Origin: Mesorhizobium sp. M4B.F.Ca.ET.058.02.1.1
Lineage (GTDB): Bacteria; Pseudomonadota; Alphaproteobacteria; Rhizobiales; Rhizobiaceae
DNA: 64,000 bases
NCBI RefSeq assembly: GCF_003952505.1
Contig: NZ_CP034450.1
Coordinates: 4,588,001 to 4,652,000 of the forward strand
Reading direction: 5' to 3'
The notes beneath the pieces are model-generated. The model had not been told where the DNA came from and did no database searches. It saw only the letters and a program-made list of their open reading frames with translations. Of the stretch, positions 1-8,895 are shown one piece after another. Both the position numbers and the translations under genes were made by a program. Every line of letters starts with the position of its first letter. Within the stretch, counting starts at the first letter, position 1.

Positions 1-577
1 CGCTCGCATGCAGAACGGAATGCAGCGTGACCCCATGTTGGGCTAGCAGCTCCGTAGCTCCCTCGTCACGGTCCACGAGGCAAGCTGCGTCACCTACAAT
101 GCCCCCGACGCGGCGAACCTCTTCAATCGCCTTCAATATCGACTTGCCGCTTGTGGCAACGTCGTCAACGATCAGGACGACTTTTCCCTCGAGATCTTCT
201 TTGGGCCCAAGACCTTCAATCACGTCCCTTGTGCCATGAGACTTCGGAGTTTTGCGAACGAAGATCGTGTTTATGGGTTTGTTCATCGCCGAGCTGACAG
301 CTGCCATCGATCCGATTACGGGGACCGCTCCCATTTCAAGGCCGCCGACGTACTCTGCTTTCACTTGCTCAGCGATTTTTAGGAACTCAAGAGCGGCAAG
401 TTGCGCGCCTCGCGCCATCATCATGGTAGGCTTCATATTGAAATAGATGTCGCTCTCTATGCCCGACGAGAGCGTGTAGCGTCCGGATCGAAAAGAGCGC
501 TCACGGACGATTTCGCGGAGTTCGTCCTTATCGTGTTGGCTGGAATCAACTGGTCTGAATTTTGCCAGTGCCGCCAT
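1..577 (-). CDS. pyrE: Orotate phosphoribosyltransferase, 3' end cut by window edge
   Basis: Orotate phosphoribosyltransferase transfers the ribose-phosphate of PRPP to orotate to give OMP, a late step of pyrimidine synthesis in the cytoplasm. The frame is open from an ATG at 577 to the window edge (192 residues seen). The PRPP-binding motif [13 protein letters not shown] sits at roughly residues 135-147. The N-terminal part reads [20 protein letters not shown], typical of PyrE substrate-binding loops. A GAGG ribosome-binding site lies about 8 bases before the ATG. No pathway partner is adjacent; the next gene on this strand is adc, a kilobase upstream. A pyrimidine gene in a symbiosis region is somewhat unusual and may be a second copy. 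The family call is firm; whether the C terminus is intact cannot be seen. Confidence 0.93.
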   Translation of the reverse strand, partial: MAALAKFRPVDSSQHDKDELREIVRERSFRSGRYTLSSGIESDIYFNMKPTMMMARGAQLAALEFLKIAEQVKAEYVGGLEMGAVPVIGSMAAVSSAMNKPINTIFVRKTPKSHGTRDVIEGLGPKEDLEGKVVLIVDDVATSGKSILKAIEEVRRVGGIVGDAACLVDRDEGATELLAQHGVTLHSVLHAS

Positions 578-1606
578 AGATCTGACCTCGCCCTAGGGAA
601 AAAATTGGGTGCGGCATGCACCTAGTCACTACCGCTATGTGGCTTATGCAAGTGTTCGCGGGGTGTGTCAATTAATGTCAATACCGGTGCGACCGTTTCG
701 CGCAGATTTTTCCATTATCGTTATTGGGTGCCTAAAGCGTGATCACGGGTTTCCCTACGGCTGGGTAGCGTTGGCTACCCGCCCTTGCCCGATCTCGGCA
801 GGCACGGCTTTTCTCGATGCGGGCCGTCTCTTTGAGGATTTGGGCGTTTCATCCTCGTCCGCTCGAGTTCCGCCTCGCTCGGCCCCGTTTGCGCCAGCTT
901 CTTAACCAGGTTGCGCATGAGGTGAGCGTTTCGGCCGCCATGTCGGCCCGTGTCGCTCTTGTGATGACGAGTGGGCAAGGCCGCGCTTTTCGTGCAACCT
1001 CCTCGTAGAGGCGCGAGAGGTAAAGTTCGAGCCGCCGAGAATTTTTGTCATCAGCACCGCGGCGCAACATTTCGGCTCGCTTCATCTGACGACGGTAAAA
1101 AGCAAAAGTTCAAGGTAGGTCGTAGTCCACCTCCCCTGCCGGCCGAGTCTTTACGGCGATATCGGCGACAGGGGCGAGCGTCTGCCTCTGAGGCAGACGC
1201 CGAACAGCAGGCCGAGCCTTACACTGATTTTGGTGACATTGAGTTTCGCCGACACCCGTGAGATGGAGCCTATCACGGGCGGGAAGCGTCTTGTGGCAGA
1301 ACTCGACAAGCGGCGCTACGTTCTGGACGCCGGCGTTGCTGACAGGACATCGAGGCGCCCGAAGGTTTCGATTGCCTGCATCAGCCGCGTTCCACCTGCC
1401 CCTCACCCTGGCAACCATTTTTCGTCAATCGATCGATCCCGGACGCCGTTGTTGGACTTCGCTGTGATCAAGATCCGCGGACCACTCTTGCTCCCTCGCG
1501 GGCGAACCGCGCTTTCCTTGCCGACCCCGCTCGCGGCTTCGGCGATCACCGCCACCTTGTCGATAAGCCGGCCACCGGCTCCCCGTCGCGCTGGTTCAAC
1601 AAAATA
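578..1606. other. Gene-poor spacer between pyrE and adc
   Basis: No convincing gene in about 1 kb. Open frames exist on both strands, but their translations are rich in Arg, Pro and Ser and carry no motif I recognise. A minus-strand stretch near 850-1085 (MKRAEMLRRGADDK...) has a helical, coding-like composition and could be a relic of an unrelated gene. I cannot name it. Confidence 0.5.
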
Positions 1607-2392
1607 TCATTGTGAAAGTTCATGGTTTCTTCCTTTCCGATGGCGAGGCTCGGCTTCCGCGAGATAGTCGTGGACGACCTTCCCGAGCGCGAGCGTGAGA
1701 TCGGCGACGAGGTGTACGGCCGAGACTACTTCCAGCACCGGCAGTTCGGCGACGGGGGCAAGCGCATGCGACCAGAGGTTCAGGGCTGCCGGGCCGGTCC
1801 AGGCGCCTCTCAGATCGATGTCCTCCAGGTGGTATTCCACGAGTTCGCAGATGCGCGGCGTGCCGTCGACATGCGGGACGATTTTGAGGAGGAAGTTCGG
1901 GTCGGCGAGCGAGGCCTTAACGCTCCCAAGGTCCGCGGCCCGGTGCTTGTAGCCCATCGTACCCGTCGCGACGCGGACCGGGCCGTAGTCCAGCGTGCCA
2001 ACAAGCGTGTCCGTCTCTGTTCGGAGCGTTGGGCTGGCGAGCTTCTTGGGAAAGCCCCACAACTCGCGTCCGCCCGCTGTCGGCGGATGGTCGTCGAGAA
2101 ACATGCAGTGGGTGTAGCTCCCCCTGCGGCCGCAGAAGGAGACAGGGATGACCTGTCCGCTTTCCGTGTAGTCGCCGAAGCCCGTCGAGTCCGGCATGCG
2201 AATGAACTCGAATTTGACCAGAGGCTCGCACACCTGAAGCGGCTCCGGCACAAGGTCGCGCAGTTTTTGCGGATCGGTGCGATATGTGATGATCAGATAC
2301 TCCCGGTTGCTGAAGCGATATGGGCCGGCCGGGTAGGCCGGGCTGGTCAGGGGCATGGCGAAAGCTCTCCCACGGACGGTATCTTGGTGCAT
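1607..2392 (-). CDS. adc: Acetoacetate decarboxylase
   Basis: Acetoacetate decarboxylase family, predicted to convert acetoacetate to acetone and CO2 through a Schiff base on a lysine. The protein has about 261 residues, normal for the family. The conserved ELWGFPKK segment near residue 110 carries the lysine pair used in catalysis. Other family landmarks are the N-terminal [16 protein letters not shown] and the substrate-pocket stretch [19 protein letters not shown] place the start at 2392 because AAAGGA lies about 9 bases upstream; an ATG 27 bases further upstream is less well supported. The gene stands alone between long spacers. It might link to ketone or polyhydroxybutyrate metabolism, but nothing in the window confirms that. 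Confidence 0.92.
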   Translation of the reverse strand: MHQDTVRGRAFAMPLTSPAYPAGPYRFSNREYLIITYRTDPQKLRDLVPEPLQVCEPLVKFEFIRMPDSTGFGDYTESGQVIPVSFCGRRGSYTHCMFLDDHPPTAGGRELWGFPKKLASPTLRTETDTLVGTLDYGPVRVATGTMGYKHRAADLGSVKASLADPNFLLKIVPHVDGTPRICELVEYHLEDIDLRGAWTGPAALNLWSHALAPVAELPVLEVVSAVHLVADLTLALGKVVHDYLAEAEPRHRKGRNHELSQ

Positions 2393-3980
2393 GTTTGAAA
2401 TTCCTTTGTGCTGGCTCAAGTGGGCTTAGATAGGTCTCGATGATGGCGGCGAGGCTCTCCGAGGTGCCTTCGTTAGCCTGGATGCATGGCGTGATCGCGC
2501 GTAGCCATTTTGCGCTGGGCCATTGCCTCGGGGCGCACTCATTGTATGGTCGCGGACGCGGTTCCATGGGTCCGGTTGTAGTCGAGAGGCAAGATTCGAG
2601 GTAAAGTGATTTTGTTCCTCATTTGAAGGCGCTGCTTCCCGTCTGCTCTCGTGGTAGGAGGAAGTGGAGTGGCGGCCAGCTCCGATTTCGCCTCATGGCG
2701 GGGTTTGCGGATCAACGCGCACGCGCCATGCCAAATGAGAATCGTTCGAGGCAAAGCGATAGATCTTGCTCAGCTACGTTACGCCTCCGACGTTGTCGGA
2801 CATCGGATAGCGCCGAACAGGACCGCTTGCGGATTGGGAGGACGTGTCTTTTGCGCAAGAGGACCTCCGCCCCTCAGGCAAATAGCTCCGACCGGGGCGC
2901 TATGCTTCACCACCGTCGGCCCGGGAAGTAACGCTCTTTATGCCGAGGTGTTCTCCCACTGGACGCCGCGCATTCGCCATCATGTGAAAGAGTTCTACTG
3001 CTCGACGACCAGAAATTCTCGACCAGCCGGGGCCATGCGGCTAGGGCAAGGAGGCTCTGGGCCCAAAGGCAGGTTGACGTCGTGCGTACCCATTCGGCGC
3101 TGGTACGCCCGCAAGGTGAGCTGGACGCGCTCCGCCGGGGAACGAGACATTTCAAGGGATCTTGCGATATCCGTCGTGTTAGCCTCGCCGTCTTTACCGG
3201 TGTGGTTCGAGGCGCTAGTCAGCGTGACGCGCCTTGCATAGTGCCCGATCACCCGAGAACGCCTGTGATCCATCGCGAGGAAATACAGCGGACCTCATTT
3301 GCTGGCAGAATGCCTATCCGACCCAAGTACCTTCTAATGGCGGCTGGCTATCCTGCGGCGCAGATTACTGCAGTCGCGCTCGAACGTGGGCAGGTAGCGT
3401 CGCTCGACGCCTGGCTGCAGAAGTGGAGGCAGCGAAGGGCATCCGATACATTGGTGCAGCATTACGTGCTGTCGGGGCTCAACGCCGCGCTGATTGAGCC
3501 CAATGCCGCCGACTTGCCAGCCGCGTGGTGATTTATGTCCACGAGGCAAGGATCCACACGCGGCGGTGGCGGCACGAGGACCAAGCCGCCCCGCACTTTC
3601 GACCCGGCGCCAAAGTGCCACTGCTCGAGGACGCCGGCCAGTCTAATGACAGGCGAGCCATCCAAGCTCTCACCTGTCCTAAAGCGGCTGGCTCAAGAGG
3701 GCGAAACCCGACAGCGGCAGAAGACATGTCAGGTCCACGACAATCGGCCGTGTTTGGGCTCGTGGAGAATTTTCAAAGCATTCCCCGCCGCTTACCGGAG
3801 CTGAGAGGGGTTGGCACGCCCATTGCTGCTTGATGGGCGGCAACACTGTGAGAGGGCTGAATCGCATGCAAACGCGCAAGACGAGCGATGGCCTCCTGAT
3901 CCGTGTGTTGCGATTCTGACAGAGAAACCAACTACGCATAAAAGCCACGAAAGGTGTGGGTAGCTTTGGATAAGAACATC
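2393..3980. other. 1.6 kb spacer without a recognisable gene
   Basis: No gene could be supported. Several open frames up to about 200 codons exist on both strands, but none has a ribosome-binding site plus a recognisable motif. A plus-strand stretch at about 3311-3531 (MPIRPKYLLMAAGYPAAQ...) has coding-like composition but matches nothing I know. A TGT-N10-ACA pair at 3906-3921 fits the NifA binding consensus, but no -24/-12 element follows it. Confidence 0.4.
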
Positions 3981-5138
3981 ATGGAACTGCGTATGGGGTC
4001 CCCGGCTCCTCCGATCAAAGTGGAGAACTGGCTGCGTGGCGAGCCCGTCACGAACTTTAAGCCCGGCAAGGTCTACCTCGTTGAATTTTGGGCGACTTGG
4101 TGCGGACCATGTGTCGACGCCATGCCCCATTTGATTGAACTGCAGGAGAAATATAAAGACAGCGGATTTGAGATTATCGGAGTCGCAGCTTGCGAACAGG
4201 CTGCAACCGCGGACGAGGCGCGGACCAACGTGGATCCCTGGCTGACCGATAAGTTCCCGAATCTGAATTATCGTATCGGGTTCGATTACATTGGCGAAAT
4301 GAACAAGCTCTGGATGGATCCCAGCTCTTCGATTGGGATTCCCACCTCGTTCGTGGTCGACCGCGACGGCCACATCGCTTTTATTGGCCACCCGGCGGAA
4401 CTCGATGACGTTTTGCCGAAAGTCCTTAACGGCAGCTGGCGCAGCAGCTATGAAGCGAAAGCCGCCGATGCAAAGCGCATCGCGCATAACCAACTTGCAG
4501 CGCGCGAAATGTCGCTTACCCGGCCGATATACGCCAAACTTACGCCGGCGATGCAGGCCGAGGATTGGACGGCGGCGCTCTTGGCCATCGAAGAAGGCCT
4601 CGCCTTGATGCCAGACTCTTATGAGTTCCGGCAGATTCATGCGGATCTTCTGCTTCACAAGCTGCGCGACATCAAGACCGGCATGCCGGTCATGCGAGAA
4701 TTGGTCGAGGACGCGATCGACAAAACGTCCGAGGCGGTGTCGTGGATGGCCTTGGCCCTCAACCAACTCTTCGATCCCACGATGGACAATTCCCATCTTC
4801 CGCGCGCCGAGCGCTTTGCGATGGGCAACGAGCTCTCGGAACAGATACTGACCTTAAATCCCCCACAAGGCGATGGCCCGTTTAAATACCGCCGGTACCT
4901 CCCGGTAGCTCAGTATTATTACGAGAGCGGCAACAAAGATCGCGCAATCGAGTTGATCGAGGTGGCACTGAAATCGGTGGACCGTCTGGGGCCAATTCCG
5001 GACCACACCAAACAGTACTATCTTACCCCATTGCTCCAAGCACTGGCCAACTACACGGGTGAGCCTGCCTGTCACGCGGATCTTTGTGTGGCTCCGCAAA
5101 ACAAGGCACCCGAAACTCAAAACGCAGTCGCTTCCTGA
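3981..5138 (+). CDS. TlpA-like thioredoxin-fold protein with long helical C terminus
   Basis: A cytoplasmic thiol-disulfide redox protein is predicted, since no signal peptide or membrane segment is visible. Residues 1-150 form a redoxin/TlpA domain with active site FWATWCGPC at about residues 41-49, and GIPTSFVVD supplies the cis-proline loop. The remaining 230 residues are helical and TPR-like (for example AEDWTAALLAIEEGLALMPD and YYESGNKDRAIELIEVALK), suggesting a protein-binding module. The chosen start is the ATG at 3981, giving MELRMGSPAPP, the usual beginning of this fold. A GTG at 3954 is possible; neither has a strong ribosome-binding site. The gene lies upstream of the nif accessory block, so a role in redox protection or cofactor assembly during nitrogen fixation is a reasonable inference only. 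Confidence 0.85.
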   Translation: MELRMGSPAPPIKVENWLRGEPVTNFKPGKVYLVEFWATWCGPCVDAMPHLIELQEKYKDSGFEIIGVAACEQAATADEARTNVDPWLTDKFPNLNYRIGFDYIGEMNKLWMDPSSSIGIPTSFVVDRDGHIAFIGHPAELDDVLPKVLNGSWRSSYEAKAADAKRIAHNQLAAREMSLTRPIYAKLTPAMQAEDWTAALLAIEEGLALMPDSYEFRQIHADLLLHKLRDIKTGMPVMRELVEDAIDKTSEAVSWMALALNQLFDPTMDNSHLPRAERFAMGNELSEQILTLNPPQGDGPFKYRRYLPVAQYYYESGNKDRAIELIEVALKSVDRLGPIPDHTKQYYLTPLLQALANYTGEPACHADLCVAPQNKAPETQNAVAS

Positions 5139-5483
5139 GCAAGAATCGCGAAGGGACTGACAATTGGAATTGAACACTGGCCAATCCGCCCATCGAGGCT
5201 CGCTTCGCAGCAAGTATGTCGATGCAGCAAGGGCGGGCGGCTTGCGGCAGGGTGGATTTCAATTGCGTTGACCACCGGTCGGATCGCGGCGCAGACGATG
5301 TGCGCCGCGAATTCGCGCCGTAGGTCTCGCACTCGTGGACATGTCGAGGTCGGCCACGGGGCACTCTTGGGTGGGGTTGGGCCGCCCAAGCCATTCGTCG
5401 GCCACGCAAGTGGGCCCGGAGTGGGCATCGCAGGAAAAGGAAATCGTCCCTCGAAGACGAAGACTGAAATGAGGAACAACGAA
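5139..5483. other. Spacer upstream of the nif accessory block
   Basis: No independent gene is supported. The plus frame leading into the next gene stays open from about 5268, but its Arg/Gly-rich translation does not look like NifX or any other nif product. I found no convincing sigma-54 (-24/-12) promoter or NifA site here by eye, which is surprising for genes normally under NifA. Confidence 0.45.
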
Positions 5484-5912
5484 ATGCCTCATGCACCGGT
5501 TGGCCCTGCTGTCAACAAGGACGAAGAAGCCCTTGCTCGCCCGTTCGTCAAATGCCTTCTGCGGCTGATCCGTACTCAGGATTCCTTCGGCTTATGGGAA
5601 GGCAATTCGGACGCCGAGCTGCTGGCCGAATTCATCATCACCAAGGAACAGCAATGTGCGACCCCTCTCATCGGCGATCCTGATTCGGACGCGCTGTGGA
5701 GGCTCGACATGTTTTACACCGCCGTGGCGCTTGCGATTGAGGAGCGCTCCGGCGTGTCGACGTCGCCAATAATTGGAATGAAACCCCTGGGGGCTTCCGG
5801 CGGTTGGTCGTTCTATCGAGATGTCCACCGGTTCGGCTTCGAGACTCTCCGCAAACTGGCTGAGGCCGGTACGAAACTGGTCGACGATGCGACTGCAGTC
5901 ATTGAAGCCTAG
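5484..5912 (+). CDS. NifX-associated nitrogen fixation protein (DUF269)
   Basis: Small protein of the DUF269 family, which normally follows nifX in diazotrophs and is thought to assist FeMo-cofactor assembly or traffic. The 142-residue length is typical. Family-like stretches include ARPFVKCLLRLIRTQDSFG, WEGNSDAELLAEFIITKEQ and PIIGMKPLGASGGWSFYRDV. The start at 5484 is set by GAGGAA five bases upstream; an in-frame ATG at 5469 lacks a good site. It is followed after 46 bases by a DUF683 gene and then fdxB, the conserved tail of the nifE-nifN-nifX operon. Here nifE, nifN and nifX are missing upstream. Function is inferred from family and neighbours. Confidence 0.9.
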   Translation: MPHAPVGPAVNKDEEALARPFVKCLLRLIRTQDSFGLWEGNSDAELLAEFIITKEQQCATPLIGDPDSDALWRLDMFYTAVALAIEERSGVSTSPIIGMKPLGASGGWSFYRDVHRFGFETLRKLAEAGTKLVDDATAVIEA

Positions 5913-5958
5913 CCCGAGATGGCGCGCATCAAGAAAACCATTGTTCCAGGAAGGATCT

Positions 5959-6162
5959 ATGTCAGACCTAGATAAGATGAGGAAGAAAGTCCGAAAGCTC
6001 CAGTTGCGTGCAGCTATTGCCAAGATGGCATTGCAGGACCTTGTCGAGGGTCTGCCGGGCAAGTGGGCCGACATACAGGAAGTCGCCGAGAAAACCCACG
6101 CCGTTTATGCCGAGTTGGATGTTGCCAAGAGAGAACTCGCTTCAATGAAGAATTTAGGATGA
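5959..6162 (+). CDS. DUF683 / CCE_0567-family nif accessory protein
   Basis: A 67-residue, mostly helical protein of the DUF683 (CCE_0567) family, found between the DUF269 gene and fdxB in nif operons. The translation begins MSDLDKMRKKVRKLQLRAAI and continues with the conserved LPGKWADIQEVAEKTHAVY core. Its biochemical role is not established. AGGAAGGA lies about 7 bases before the ATG. The stop codon overlaps the ATG of fdxB by four bases (6159-6162), implying translational coupling, so it is part of a three-gene operon with the DUF269 gene and fdxB. Confidence 0.88.
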   Translation: MSDLDKMRKKVRKLQLRAAIAKMALQDLVEGLPGKWADIQEVAEKTHAVYAELDVAKRELASMKNLG

Positions 6163-6476
6163 TGCGCACATTCACCACTCGTGACGGCTCCATTTGGATG
6201 CCGTCGTACCTGACCTTCATCGATAGCAAGACCTGCATCGGCTGCGGCCGTTGTTTCAAGGTCTGCTCGCGTGATGTGATGCATCTTCACGGCGTCGATG
6301 ACGCGGGTGAAATCCTCGGCCCCTGCGATGACGAGGACGACGATTTCGACGGCGAGCTCAATCGCATGATCATGGTTGTCGCCAATGCCGGCCGCTGCAT
6401 CGGCTGCGGAGCCTGCGCCCGCGTCTGCCCCAAGAACTGCCAGACCCATGTTGCGGCCGACGAGCTCGCAGCATGA
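6159..6476 (+). CDS. fdxB: Ferredoxin III, nif-specific (two 4Fe-4S clusters)
   Basis: Nif-specific ferredoxin III, an electron carrier co-expressed with nitrogenase genes in rhizobia. It has 105 residues. Two cysteine motifs are visible: CIGCGRCFKVC at about residues 26-36 and CIGCGACARVC at about 77-87, the second followed by PKNC. Each would help hold a 4Fe-4S cluster. An acidic loop (DDEDDDFDGE) separates them, typical of FdxB. The gene overlaps the upstream DUF683 gene at ATGATG (6159 or 6162 could start). It lies 27 bases before the ExoX-like gene. Confidence 0.93.
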   Translation: MMRTFTTRDGSIWMPSYLTFIDSKTCIGCGRCFKVCSRDVMHLHGVDDAGEILGPCDDEDDDFDGELNRMIMVVANAGRCIGCGACARVCPKNCQTHVAADELAA

Positions 6477-6503
6477 TCAGGCCGAAAAACCAGGAGAACG
6501 GCG

Positions 6504-6881
6504 TTGCACTTCACATCCTTTTGTCGGCTCCTGGGGCTGGTCCTGTGCAGCAATGCTTTGATTGTTTACGTCGCTTTGGATTCGCTCCGTCTGGCAGTCG
6601 TCACGACGCTGGCCTGTTCGCTGCTGCTTCAGGCCTGCTATTTCGGCAGCGTGCTCTTTCTGATCTGGCAGTCTAGCCGCGCTCGTGGAACTCGCCTCAG
6701 CCGCCAGCATGTCGATGGTTCCAGGAAAGCTTGGTACCAGTCGTCTGACTCTGATCAGCTGCGGAATGAAATTTCAGCTGTGTCCCGGCTTGGTCGAATG
6801 CCCAGCATGCGCTGCTGTTTTGATGCGCGGATGACAGGATCAGTGCTCAGCCCCACACCAATTTTGGTCACGCTCTCATGA
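6504..6881 (+). CDS. ExoX-like exopolysaccharide production repressor, TTG start
   Basis: Small inner-membrane protein with two hydrophobic segments, about residues 7-23 and 28-54. These are followed by a basic tail, QSSRARGTRLSRQH. The layout and the pattern LLLQACYFGSVLFLIWQSS match the ExoX/PsiA family, which lowers exopolysaccharide synthesis, probably by acting on the ExoY glycosyltransferase. The predicted start is TTG at 6504, supported by AGGAGA about 9 bases upstream. At 125 residues it is slightly longer than usual ExoX proteins; the last 60 residues look non-conserved, so the 3' end may be altered. It sits just behind fdxB and may be co-transcribed with it, which would tie exopolysaccharide shutdown to nitrogen fixation (inference). 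Confidence 0.62.
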   Translation: MHFTSFCRLLGLVLCSNALIVYVALDSLRLAVVTTLACSLLLQACYFGSVLFLIWQSSRARGTRLSRQHVDGSRKAWYQSSDSDQLRNEISAVSRLGRMPSMRCCFDARMTGSVLSPTPILVTLS

Positions 6882-7104
6882 CTGAGCTGATCGTATAGGG
6901 AATCTGTGTTCGGCTAAGACGCGACCACATTCGGTTTGTCCTTAGGCCGGGAGATGCGGGTGGTTGGTCGATTAGGCACATAAGAGTCATCGCAGCACGC
7001 CGGATGCGGTCTGCTTGTCGCAATGACAAACTCGGTGCTGTAATAACGATGAACGTCTTCTTCACCCGCTTCGAAAGACGGGTGGCTTTGATCACACACA
7101 CCCT

Positions 7105-7120
7105 TGGGCTGACCGGTGCG
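7105..7120 (+). promoter_or_regulatory. Possible sigma-54 (-24/-12) promoter of acdS
   Basis: The sequence TGGGCTGACCGGTGCG keeps the essential GG-N10-GC spacing of sigma-54 promoters (GG at 7106-7107, GC at 7118-7119) and would give a leader of about 24 bases before acdS. In Mesorhizobium acdS is known to be controlled by NifA and sigma-54. The match to TGGCAC-N5-TTGC is imperfect, and no clear TGT-N10-ACA NifA site is seen upstream, only a near match (TGG-N10-ACA) ending near 6983. Confidence 0.35.
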
Positions 7121-7154
7121 TAGCCGGTTCAGGTACTTTTTTGCTGGAGAAAGC

Positions 7155-8168
7155 ATGCTGGAAAAATTCGAACGTTATCCGCTCACCTTTGGGCCCACGC
7201 CGATCGAGAGGCTCGACCGCCTCGGCAAGCATCTGGGCGACAAGGTGGAAATCTACGCCAAACGCGAGGACTGCAACTCCGGTCTCGCGTTCGGCGGAAA
7301 CAAGCTGCGCAAGCTCGAATACATTGTGCCCGACGCGATCGCGTCAGATGCCGATACGCTCGTCACAATCGGTGGCGTGCAGTCCAACCATACGCGCATG
7401 GTCGCTGCGGTCGCCGCCAAGATCGGCATGAAATGCCTCCTGGTCCAGGAGAGCTGGGTCCCGCATGATGATGCCGTCTACGACCGGGTCGGCAATATCC
7501 TCTTGAGCCGCATCATGGGGGCAGAGGTGCGCCTGGTTGACGAGGGCTTTGACATCGGCATCCGCCGCAGCTGGGAAAAGGCACTTTATGAGGTCAAGGC
7601 AAGGGGCGGCAGGCCCTATGCGATACCGGCCGGCGCCTCTGTCCACAAATACGGCGGCCTGGGCTATGTGGGGTTCGCTAAGGAGGTGCGCGCCCAGGAA
7701 AAGCAGCTTGGGTTTGCCTTCGACTATATCGTCGTCTGTACGGTGACTGGTTCAACCCACGGCGGCATGCTCGTCGGGTTCGCCAAGGACGGTCGACAGC
7801 GCAACGTGATTGGTATCGATGCCTCCGCCATGCCCGCCAAGACCAAGGCGCAGGTGCTTGGCATCGCCCAAAATACAGCGAAGCTCGTCCACCTCGGAAC
7901 GGAAATTGTCGAGGCAGACGTGGTGTTGCTCAAGGACTACGCGTACCCGGGTTATGGCGTTCCATCGGAGGAAACCAAAGAGGCAATCCGTCTGTGCGCG
8001 CGGCTCGAGGGCATGATTACCGATCCCGTTTACGAGGGCAAATCGATGCAAGGGATGATCGACCTCGTCCAGAGGGGCTTCTTTCCAGAGGGATCGAGGG
8101 TCCTCTACGCACATCTAGGCGGCGCGCCGGCGATCAACGGGTACGGCTACACGTTTCGCAACGGCTGA
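7155..8168 (+). CDS. acdS: 1-aminocyclopropane-1-carboxylate (ACC) deaminase
   Basis: PLP enzyme that splits ACC, the plant ethylene precursor, into 2-oxobutyrate and ammonia, lowering ethylene and favouring nodulation. It has 337 residues, the family length. [10 protein letters not shown] at about residues 48-57 holds the PLP lysine, and GVQSNHTR the catalytic serine region. VYEGKSM and YAHLGG carry the Glu and Leu that separate true ACC deaminases from D-cysteine desulfhydrases. The start ATG at 7155 is preceded by GGAGAAAGC. An in-frame extension upstream has no ribosome-binding site. The gene is monocistronic here. A decayed second copy of its 3' end lies at about 12.6 kb. Confidence 0.96.
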   Translation: MLEKFERYPLTFGPTPIERLDRLGKHLGDKVEIYAKREDCNSGLAFGGNKLRKLEYIVPDAIASDADTLVTIGGVQSNHTRMVAAVAAKIGMKCLLVQESWVPHDDAVYDRVGNILLSRIMGAEVRLVDEGFDIGIRRSWEKALYEVKARGGRPYAIPAGASVHKYGGLGYVGFAKEVRAQEKQLGFAFDYIVVCTVTGSTHGGMLVGFAKDGRQRNVIGIDASAMPAKTKAQVLGIAQNTAKLVHLGTEIVEADVVLLKDYAYPGYGVPSEETKEAIRLCARLEGMITDPVYEGKSMQGMIDLVQRGFFPEGSRVLYAHLGGAPAINGYGYTFRNG

Positions 8169-8895
8169 CATTCCGCAGACTACGATTCCCCGTCCTGCCG
8201 TACCGGACGTGCATAACACCGTTCAGCGCTGGGCCGGAAAGGCCGAGGTCAATTTCGCGGACGTCGATGATCTGTAGAACTGTTCATTCGCTCCGCAGAG
8301 GGCCGGCGAATCCAATCTCGTCCTAGGGCGTTGGCCGTAATCGAAAGACACGAGGCCGGCGAGTTCGTGCTCAGCTGCCACTCTGGTAGCAAGGGAACGG
8401 AATCCAATCCCCCGGAGCAAATGGCGAGAGTTGAGCGAAGACTGCGGTCGGAGCTCCTGCGCTTCCGGGTCTGCGAGGGACGCCTTTGCGAACCGAAGGG
8501 AGTTTGATGCGTTGACGTGCTGGCGTGCGGCAGGTTGGGCCAGCGACAGGGCTCCCAGCCGGCCGGGAAGCACCGCCCTCTTCAATGTGCGTTGACTTCG
8601 CTTTCTTTGGCGAAATGTGGGTAACGGCGAGGGCCGCACACTTCCCGGACCCAAATGACCGCCGACATTGCCGCCCTTTTGGTGCGTTCGCCGTGAGGCG
8701 CGACAATTCGGTGCCGGCGTGTAACTGCGCGCATTCGCCGAAGCTTAGACGTGGTGCATTCCCGCCCGCCCGCTCGGCGGACAGTTCCGGCCGTGGTGGT
8801 TTTGCCGGCCGTAACGCCCCCCGCTCGTCGGTAAGGCCTCACTGCCACACGCCTCTCCGGCAACGGCTCGGCGCATCGCGCAACCCGGTTGGCGA
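8169..8895. other. Spacer between acdS and the ABC exporter
   Basis: No gene supported in about 730 bases. Open frames on both strands give low-complexity translations. The region separates convergent transcription (acdS plus, ABC exporter minus), but no clear terminator hairpin with a T-run is visible. Confidence 0.45.

Noticed and set aside
3906..3921. TGT-N10-ACA, a match to the NifA upstream activator sequence
   Set aside because: Only about 75 bases before the start, with no -24/-12 promoter after it; such short matches are expected by chance several times in 64 kb.
3792..4796. Long minus-strand open frame opposite the TlpA-like gene
   Set aside because: Its product has no motif, while the plus strand encodes a clear thioredoxin with WCGPC; it is an antisense shadow.
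7131..7146. GGTACTTTTTTGC as a sigma-54 promoter for acdS
   Set aside because: GG and GC are separated by 9 instead of 10 bases, and it is too close to the start codon.
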